50,855 nt of DNA from Candidatus Kapaibacterium sp. GTDB lineage: Bacteria > Bacteroidota > Ignavibacteria > Kapaibacteriales > UBA2268. The first letter of the stretch is position 1, and each line of letters starts with the position of its first letter. This document shows positions 46,101-50,855 of the stretch, piece by piece. A program made the position numbers and the translations under genes. The notes beneath the pieces are model-generated. The model was not told where the DNA came from. It made no database searches and saw only the letters and a list, made by a program, of their open reading frames with translations. The stretch lies in contig JAPLFL010000053.1 in NCBI GenBank assembly GCA_026390695.1, forward strand, positions 1-50,855. Direction: 5' to 3'.

Positions 46101-48535
46101 ATATCGGGTTTAACGGGAAGTGGATTGATTGTAATTAATTTATAATCGGAATTGACGCAGCCGGTGTTTTGATTCGTTACAGTGCATTGGATTGTCGCAC
46201 TGCTGGTGTTTACCCAATTTACATTAACTGAATTTACGTTTGATGGGCTGCTGAATGTGCCACTTGTCGGAGGAATTATTGTCCATTGATAAGTATGATT
46301 TGCGACAGAGCCTACGGAATAAGCTGAAATATTATTCGGGCAAACTGTTAGCGTCCCTGTGATTGATGGCGCGGGAAGAGGATTCACCGTAATTACGACA
46401 AACGTTGTGCTCTCGCAGCCGGTAATGGAATTGTCTTGTTTTAATGTCAGAGTTGCCGAGCCGGCCGTGGGCCATGTTATGTTCACAGTTTGATTTGTAT
46501 TAGAGCCTTGAATCGTGCCATTAGTCGCAGTCCAAATATCTTCCACCGGACTTGCTGAATTTGAGGAATATGAATAAGTATTTGTTGCGCAAACGGAATT
46601 CGGGCCACTTAAGGCAGGATGCGGGACAGGATTGAGCGTAATCACCTGAAAAGTAGAATCTTTGCAGCCTGTCGCGGTTATTGTTTCAACAACTTTTATT
46701 GTAGCACTCGGTGCGCTTCCCCAAAGAACATCGACATTATTATTGGTCGAGCTGCCCTGAATTGTGCTATTAGTAGCATACCATTTGTATGTGTGGCCAC
46801 TGATGTTCGGGGTGGAATAATCATCCTGAACTTTTTCGCAAAGAGTGAATGTTCCGCTAATTGCGGGAGTGGGGAGTGGGTTTATCGTAACTGCTTGAAA
46901 AACAGTATCGGTGCAGCCGGTGGCATTAATGGTTTCGATTAGCGAAACAGTTCCGCTCGATTGGCTTCCCCAAACAATTCCGACGTTTGTTGTATTATCA
47001 ACGCCTTGGATAGTGCCATTGAAAGCTAACCATTTATAGGTTCTGCCGGCAATGGATGTACCGCTAAATGTTTGATAAGCATTTGCACATACGCTGCTTG
47101 GTCCGGTAATTGAGAAAGTCGGCAGTGCATTTATGGTGATATTTGCGCCATTGTCTGAACCTGTAACTGCTGGGTCGGACGAAACAACGCGAACTCTATA
47201 TGCTGTGCCTGCGGGTGTATTTCTTGGGATAGTTCCGCTTATAGTTCCTGCACTTGTGCCAACTAATGTGCCAACAGCAGTAGGAGAAGAGAAATTGCCG
47301 CTTGCATCCGAAAGCTGGGCAGTAAATGTATAGCTGGAGTTGAAAGTGCCCGTGATTGTGAAGGGGATGGAGATGGAGGAGCCAGAACAGTAAGTTGTTG
47401 GAGTGATGGAGGAAGTTGTTATAGAAGTTAAATTAAATTTAAAGATAAGTCCAAGATTATTTGCACCTGCTCGTTGAGTCATTCCATATAAAACATTATT
47501 TATAGAAAGTAAAGTACCTAATGGAATATGACCATCGGGAAAACGATAAAGGTAAGAAAAACCTGATCCATCAAGGTTCATTTTAAAGAGATCAGAATTT
47601 GAATAAGTCAAACCATATAAAGTTGTATCCACTTTTATTAATCCGTTATAAGCTCTAAAAAGTGGATAATCATGTAACACAGTATAATTCGATCCATCTT
47701 TATTTATTCTAAAAATTACTCCAAGATTTGTTGTGCCATAATCAGTCATCCCATACAGTATATTTCCATCATTTAGCAATCTACAATAAGGCCATTCTCC
47801 TTGAGGAGCATTAAAATCATATATTTTTGTATAACCAGTACCATCAGTGCTTATTTTAAATATAGTACCGACTCCATTAGAACCACCTTCCGAAGTCGTA
47901 CCAAACAATGAATTTCCATCATAAATTAAGTCTGAATAAGGGTGCGCTCCGTCTGGATTAGATGTAAATTCATGAAGTTTTGTAAAACCAGAACCATCTG
48001 TGTTTATTTTAAATATGGTTCCCCATGTCCCGGTTCCACCATCATAAGCTAAACCATAAAGAACATTATTAATCAGAATTACATTTCCATGAGGATGTCT
48101 TCCGGAATTTGTATATTCAAAATCAAGAATTTTAGAATATCCAGACCCATCATTATTTATTTTAAAAATTACTCCACAATTATTTATCCCACCTTGCTCA
48201 GTCATTCCATATAATAATGAGCCGCTTATAACAATATTATTACCACTTGGATTTGCACCATTTGAACTACTAAAATCAAAAAGTTTTGTAAAACCAGATC
48301 CATCAGGATGAATTTTAAAAAGCGTACCGACTCCATTTGCACCACCATTATAGCAATCTCCATAAAGATAGGTTCCATCATATACCAATCCTCCAAAATC
48401 AGGATAATATCCGCTTGAATTTGAAAAATTATAAAGTACTGAATATTGTTGAGCATTAGCAGTGATAGCCAAACCTGCGAGATAGCAAAGTAAAAAGATT
48501 ATTTTCATCATAATTATATCGGCATTTTTATTCAT
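43124..48535 (-). CDS. Giant T9SS adhesin: GloVer repeats, PKD-like domains, choice-of-anchor D and sorting domain
   Basis: 1803 residues. Signal peptide MKIIFLLCYLAGLAITANA (the in-frame ATGs 24-27 nt after the first ATG may be the true start). Residues about 25-370 are seven or eight repeats of the GloVer type (TIGR03803): GANGVGTLFKIHPDGSGFTK and variants with YDGTYLYG. About ten PKD/Ig-like domains follow (SGTFTLCEKVQDD ... GHTYKWYATNSTIQG). Then come a choice-of-anchor D domain (PLMISSIDFGGTNKDEF), a cohesin-like domain (GFAIFHVDSTESDPGGG) and a type A T9SS sorting domain (GKPNPGNDKIEIDYELIEDG, SGTYFLVLKTE, ending KKIEVVK). It should be displayed on the cell surface. First gene of the operon with OmpA-family and CHAT genes. 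Confidence 0.9.
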   Translation of the reverse strand: MNKNADIIMMKIIFLLCYLAGLAITANAQQYSVLYNFSNSSGYYPDFGGLVYDGTYLYGDCYNGGANGVGTLFKIHPDGSGFTKLFDFSSSNGANPSGNNIVISGSLLYGMTEQGGINNCGVIFKINNDGSGYSKILDFEYTNSGRHPHGNVILINNVLYGLAYDGGTGTWGTIFKINTDGSGFTKLHEFTSNPDGAHPYSDLIYDGNSLFGTTSEGGSNGVGTIFKISTDGTGYTKIYDFNAPQGEWPYCRLLNDGNILYGMTDYGTTNLGVIFRINKDGSNYTVLHDYPLFRAYNGLIKVDTTLYGLTYSNSDLFKMNLDGSGFSYLYRFPDGHIPLGTLLSINNVLYGMTQRAGANNLGLIFKFNLTSITTSSITPTTYCSGSSISIPFTITGTFNSSYTFTAQLSDASGNFSSPTAVGTLVGTSAGTISGTIPRNTPAGTAYRVRVVSSDPAVTGSDNGANITINALPTFSITGPSSVCANAYQTFSGTSIAGRTYKWLAFNGTIQGVDNTTNVGIVWGSQSSGTVSLIETINATGCTDTVFQAVTINPLPTPAISGTFTLCEKVQDDYSTPNISGHTYKWYATNSTIQGSSTNNNVDVLWGSAPSATIKVVETITATGCKDSTFQVITLNPVPHPALSGPNSVCATNTYSYSSNSASPVEDIWTATNGTIQGSNTNQTVNITWPTAGSATLTLKQDNSITGCESTTFVVITVNPLPAPSITGTLTVCPNNISAYSVGSVANHTYQWTIIPPTSGTFSSPSNVNSVNVNWVNTSSATIQCTVTNQNTGCVNSDYKLITINPLPVKPDIAGPNPACVANEYTYTATDIVGTTLSWSAVGGTVSPSSGPSVKVKWASVGTGSVKAKRTNVSTNCSDSSSLSVAVSALPNKSISGLSSVPKGSTQSYSGPTDATTWQWIVSSGGTIMGSSSAQIVNIQWGAAGTEKITLYVTNAAGCRDSITLDITINNSNIVINNYSANICEFSSSKFSVAPAANRTNEWSAQGGNPIGSTTDTLFNVKWGAAGQGSVTLIQTISGNLKDTASISVTIHQLPKPKISGPITALNQALQTYTAALATNNTYKWTASGGAVQGKDNSSSVDVLWGAGTSGKVILTQTNEFDCSSQDSLSVTLSNKPGLSITGTQSLCEGRSADYKTTTPNGATSKWSVNSFGQIIGQNTGDQITVNWTSKGAGKVKLIQEDKSKGFLDSTELTVTVNPMPKVSIGGFLDICMDAGAFDLTSGFPVGGNYSGAKGINGTKFDPLSAGAGSHTITYSYTTPEGCSDSVWKSFTVHPLPAKPNISEKDSTLYSDAPSGNQWFYQDTLIPGATAASYKPTKEGIYDCEVTDANGCKARAAAGHYYPSGGKNPAIVANTSIKYNNIICTSISTDTLLVQNYGVAPLMISSIDFGGTNKDEFAAVKDYSNTKIDSMGKVQLLINFVPKTTGQKTANLTINSNASNNAKFNVTLTGSKDSSGFVLDSSKVYYRNLPENLSSTQDLGITNTGSIPIFFAFPITIDIKFKILSIDPNPIPPNSSGILTFRYAGAKNGTIDSAKYKFTEPNCGNGTQISLFANVGTPAIKGFAIFHVDSTESDPGGGVLLKIYLDTAHNIDNVKGYKFDLSFNKTLLVPFDKTPNGKLSDSINTVTLALPALAENANYFKAFDFIATLGNDTLSELKATNPTAIGDTNVKVTVKNGLFTLTGLCREGGHPRLLSAGTTAKLMIGKPNPGNDKIEIDYELIEDGMTKMALVDNAGQEVKVVFNQAKKAGTGSEQINISDLHSGTYFLVLKTETMILTKKIEVVK

Positions 48536-48581
48536 GTTGTTTCAAAAAATTCCACTAAGATATAAATTTTCAAAAACACAA

Positions 48582-48613
48582 CAAAATTACAATAATTTTA
48601 GATATAAACCAAA
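48582..48613 (-). promoter_or_regulatory. Bacteroidota-type promoter for the giant adhesin operon
   Basis: On the minus strand TTTG (48610-48613) is followed after exactly 20 nt by TAATTTTG (48582-48589). This fits TTTG-N(19-20)-TAnnTTTG. Transcription would begin near 48575, about 40 nt before the first ATG at 48535. Confidence 0.55.
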
Positions 48614-48637
48614 TATTTGTATATAATAATTTTCTCC

Positions 48638-48670
48638 ACTCATCCGATGACTGATAGTCATCGGATGAGT
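48638..48670. repeat. Perfect 15-bp inverted repeat with a 3-nt loop
   Basis: ACTCATCCGATGACT, GAT, AGTCATCGGATGAGT: all 15 pairs match. No T run follows on either strand, so it is not a standard intrinsic terminator. It lies between the divergent end of the VapC gene and the adhesin promoter. Confidence 0.85.
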
Positions 48671-48690
48671 TATTACTTCATTGCTCACGT

Positions 48691-48712
48691 CGGATTCACC
48701 GGCACATCCACC
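48691..48712 (+). repeat. Short dispersed repeat, copy 1
   Basis: CGGATTCACCGG-ACATCCAC is shared with 49468-49489 in the same orientation. The two copies flank the VapBC locus. Confidence 0.6.
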
Positions 48713-48774
48713 ATCACTACTGCGCTCGCTGCACTTTCACCGGTATCATTCTTGGCTTATTGTTAGTACTCTCA

Positions 48775-49161
48775 TTATGGTTTCCTATATGGAATTAAAA
48801 TATTATCAAACATTTGAAAATGCTTATGGTTTAAGCTAACAATCTTACTCTTTGTAATAATTGACGTTGCGGCAATCAAAGAATCAGCCAAACCAATTCC
48901 GAAACTCTTCCCGAATTCTTTACGAATCAAGCCACCTTTTTCAGCAATTTCACTATTTATCGGAATAAAATCAAATGCCTTAATAAACTCACCAATGCTC
49001 ACTTTTTCTTTTTGATTACGAATTCCGGAATATAACTCAGCAACAGTAATTGCCGAAATCAACATTTCATTATTGCTTGATTCCAAAAATTCAACAGCAT
49101 GCGGCTCCGTGCGAAGATAGTCGATAATAACATCGGTATCAATCAAATATCTTTCAGCCAT
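48775..49161 (-). CDS. PIN-domain toxin, VapC type
   Basis: 128 residues from the preferred ATG at 49161 (MAERYLIDTDVIIDYL); a longer frame starting 51 nt upstream lies inside the antitoxin gene. The acidic residues of PIN ribonucleases are all present: D8 (LIDTD), E42 (VAELYSG), D93 (GLADSLIAA), with VSLNHKHF near the end. VapC toxins cut tRNA or rRNA when the antitoxin is lost. The start overlaps the antitoxin stop by 8 nt, the normal antitoxin-first order. Unlike the PIN gene at 9265 it is intact. Confidence 0.9.
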   Translation of the reverse strand: MAERYLIDTDVIIDYLRTEPHAVEFLESSNNEMLISAITVAELYSGIRNQKEKVSIGEFIKAFDFIPINSEIAEKGGLIRKEFGKSFGIGLADSLIAATSIITKSKIVSLNHKHFQMFDNILIPYRKP

Positions 49162-49393
49162 TGAATTCTCTTTCCCAAGAATTTCTAAGCTCATTTGAAT
49201 CAGGAATATCAACTCTATCAGCCCAAATTCCTTTACCTTTTTTCAAAAACTCCTTTTTGTTGATTACTTTGTCAAACTGATAATTAAGAATAGCCAAGTT
49301 AGCAACTTCATTTTCTTTTTTTCCAAGTTTGGCAGATAATAAAGCCAGCTTTTTGTATGCTGTTTTTGATATTGATATTTGAGTTTGCAACAT
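49154..49393 (-). CDS. VapB-like antitoxin
   Basis: 79 residues. The N-terminus (MLQTQISISKTAYKKLALLS) fits a small ribbon- or helix-type DNA-binding and dimer domain; the acidic/aromatic C-terminus (GIWADRVDIPDSNELRNSWE) would bind and block the PIN toxin. It starts behind a strong ribosome binding site (GGAGG, 49397-49401 on the minus strand) and overlaps the toxin gene by 8 nt. Exact antitoxin fold not determined. Confidence 0.75.
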   Translation of the reverse strand: MLQTQISISKTAYKKLALLSAKLGKKENEVANLAILNYQFDKVINKKEFLKKGKGIWADRVDIPDSNELRNSWEREFNG

Positions 49394-49467
49394 ATTTCCT
49401 CCAAAAAAAGACTTAATAACGGTTCAATTTTTAAAATATTGTAGATAAAATGTAATATTCCTTACGC

Positions 49468-49489
49468 CGGATTCACCGGAACATCCACA
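49468..49489 (+). repeat. Short dispersed repeat, copy 2
   Basis: CGGATTCACCGGAACATCCA matches 48691-48712. It lies upstream of the antitoxin gene, so the VapBC locus is bracketed by two direct copies. Confidence 0.6.
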
Positions 49490-49659
49490 AACATCGCCGA
49501 AAATTATTTAATAGTCAAGTCGCGCGTCATAGTAATGCACAGATTTGACGTAAACATGCAAAGTTCTGCATAAGTAAAGTTATAATTTCTTTGATAATTT
49601 GAAGTAATCATGTAAACACCTATAATTTATAAGACATAAAACAATTATTTTATATAATC

Positions 49660-49848
49660 AAATCCGCCTCTTATTGAGACAAATCCGATGTTTAAAGAAG
49701 TAAATCCGATTCTTATTGAGACAAATCCGCTCTTTAAAGCAGTAAATCCGCCTCTTATTGAGACAAATCCGATGTTTAAAGCAGTAAATCCGCTCTTTAA
49801 AGCAGTAAATCCGCCTCTTATTGAAGTACATCCGGTCTTTATTGAATA
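49660..49848. repeat. 21-bp tandem array 3 (9 units, two alternating types)
   Basis: Nine adjoining units of exactly 21 bp. All but the last begin AAATCCG, and they then fall into a CCTCTTATTGAGAC type and an (A/C)T(G/C)TTTAAAG(C/A)AGT type that mostly alternate. No sequence relation to arrays 1 and 2 is evident, only the same period. Frames through it stay open and give false ORFs with repeated SIRGGFTALKS-like strings. Confidence 0.92.
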
Positions 49849-49883
49849 TAAATTTTGTTTCAAAGAACGGGTTTTGGTTTCAA

Positions 49884-50638
49884 AACTCCGAAGGAGTTGT
49901 ATATTAATAACTCTGCAATCCCTTAATGACCCAAAGCTACGTAGTAGCGACATCTTTCCAAGGTAGGAAGCAAAGAAATATATCACTCCTTCGGAGTTAT
50001 TTTCGTTAAATGGATTCCGTGGTTATTAAGATTTCGCTACTTCGTTGCTGAAGAATCCATCATATTCAATTCCTTATCGCGGAGCGATTACATAATGGTA
50101 GAAACCGATTCCCCCCCGACACGTTTTTATCTCGTAGAGATTATATATTTCTTATGGTTGACGAAATATTTAATTCCTACGGAATAAGAAGGGCGTGGGA
50201 AGGGTCTCCATTGCTACCAATATTTATTCACTACGTGAAATTTGGAAGAAGATTTGTTTTCAAAGAACGGTTTTTAATGTAAAATGCAGAATTAAGAATG
50301 CAAAATTAAAGAAAAAATCATATTAATCAAAATCATTTTTGGTTTAAATATCACGGTGTGATTAAATATTGGTAGAAAATTCGTCCCGCCGCTGTCTTTT
50401 TATCTCGTAGAGATTATATATTTGTTCCAGAACCACGTAGTGGTGAAATATTTATAGAACAATATTTCCCAGATATGCTTCAACTCCGTAGGAGTGACAT
50501 ATTTCCAAAGATTGCTGCGATAATATATGTCACCACTACGTGGTTTTGGTGGTCAGACCTGTTCCGTTTCTATAAATATTTCACCTCTACGAGGTTGAAG
50601 AAATATCCATTTCTACCAATATTCATTCACTACGTGAA
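49884..50638. repeat. Cluster of about 15 hairpins with covarying arms
   Basis: Each is a 13-bp unit of 5-bp arm, 3-nt centre and 5-bp arm. Examples: ACTCC-GTA-GGAGT (50483), ACCAC-GTA-GTGGT (50432), ATCTC-GTA-GAGAT (50129, 50402), GCTAC-GTA-GTAGC (49936), ATTCC-TAC-GGAAT (50173), TTCAC-TAC-GTGAA (50227, 50626), ACCAC-TAC-GTGGT (50532), ACCTC-TAC-GAGGT (50583), ACTCC-TTC-GGAGT (49985), ATCAC-GGT-GTGAT (50350). Arms differ but stay complementary. Flanks are AT-rich (ATATATTT-like). No gene is credible in this stretch. Confidence 0.85.
50214..50269 (+). repeat. 56-bp direct repeat, copy 1 (contains one hairpin)
   Basis: Begins CTACCAATATTTATTCACTA and ends TTTGTTTTCAAAGAACG. It differs from the copy at 50613 at one position. 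Confidence 0.9.
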
Positions 50639-50668
50639 ATTTGGAAGAAGATTTGTTTTCAAAGAACG
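50613..50668 (+). repeat. 56-bp direct repeat, copy 2 (contains one hairpin)
   Basis: Near-perfect copy of 50214-50269. Part of its right end (TTTTGTTTCAAAGAACGG-like) also occurs at 49853-49870, directly after 21-bp array 3, linking the array to the hairpin cluster. Confidence 0.9.
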
Positions 50669-50855
50669 TGAGTTTTATGTTAAAGAAGATTAATTTAACA
50701 TAAAACTCATCTATAAATACAAAATTAATAATTTATTATCACTACTGTCCGGTAAACCAAAAAAGAGAGAAAAATCAATTGATAAATGATTGAAAAATAT
50801 AAATTCAATTTTGAAATTCAAAAAGTACCCCCCTCTGTTTTTTAGGAATAGTCGA
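50669..50855. other. AT-rich window end, no gene seen
   Basis: No convincing frame. ACTGTCCGGTAAACC at about 50743 resembles ends of some insertion sequences, but nothing else supports one within the window. Confidence 0.3.

Noticed and set aside
49645-49986. 113-residue ORF with repeated SIRGGFTALKS
   Set aside because: Translation of 21-bp array 3; no ribosome binding site or family.
50475-50693. 72-residue ORF in the hairpin cluster
   Set aside because: It runs through palindromes and the 56-bp repeat; composition follows the repeats and not a protein.
50743-50855. Left end of another insertion sequence (ACTGTCCGGTAAACC)
   Set aside because: Only a loose resemblance to IS ends; no transposase frame or inverted partner within the window.

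Overview
The window reads as a low-GC, AT-rich chromosome segment from the Bacteroidota / FCB group. The evidence is: C-terminal type IX secretion (T9SS) sorting domains on giant cysteine-rich surface proteins, a TANFOR-like giant protein paired with a beta-barrel, a Reg_prop/Y_Y_Y LytS-type histidine kinase with a LytTR regulator, and promoters that fit the Bacteroidota TTTG-N19/20-TAnnTTTG pattern. A deeper lineage (Ignavibacteria- or Kapabacteria-like) is possible, but I cannot place it from sequence alone. No rRNA, tRNA or CRISPR array was seen.

Layout. 1-2.2 kb: the right end of an insertion sequence, then small secreted proteins, two of them broken. 2.3-12.8 kb: a defence/stress island with a Cas4-like plus DEDD-like DUF2779 nuclease, a complete type III restriction-modification pair (res, mod), a PIN toxin locus broken by a one-base frameshift and flanked by diverged direct repeats, and a cassette of ADP-ribosylglycohydrolase, a small helical-repeat protein and a WYL regulator. 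13.3-18.7 kb: secreted or lipoprotein genes, three of them broken by a frameshift or in-frame stops. 19.4-32.7 kb: an operon (transcribed leftward) of an outer-membrane beta-barrel, a 2624-residue TANFOR/Ig-like protein and a LamG-T9SS protein. 33-38 kb: a degenerate receiver protein, then a hybrid-less one-piece sensor kinase overlapping its LytTR response regulator. 38-48.5 kb: an operon (leftward) of a 1803-residue GloVer/PKD-like/T9SS adhesin, an OmpA-family protein and a secreted TPR-CHAT protease. 48.8-49.4 kb: a VapBC-type toxin-antitoxin pair. 49.4-50.9 kb: non-coding repeats.

The most striking feature is non-coding. Three loci carry tandem arrays whose units have unrelated or only weakly related sequences but all have a period of exactly 21 bp. 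The last kilobase holds about 15 hairpins of one design: 5-bp arm, 3-nt centre (mostly GTA/TAC), 5-bp arm. The arms differ from copy to copy yet nearly always stay complementary, so the fold is conserved while the sequence is not. Other dispersed palindromes are two 72-bp MITE-like elements, an 84-bp palindrome lying over the start of the OmpA-family gene, and a perfect 15-bp hairpin.

How the parts may work together (inference): the two leftward surface-protein operons flank the two-component system, which may control them. Each operon couples an outer-membrane or peptidoglycan anchor to very large exported proteins. The first 19 kb is rich in broken small genes whereas the giant genes beyond are intact, which suggests decay of a recently reshuffled accessory region rather than uniform sequencing error.
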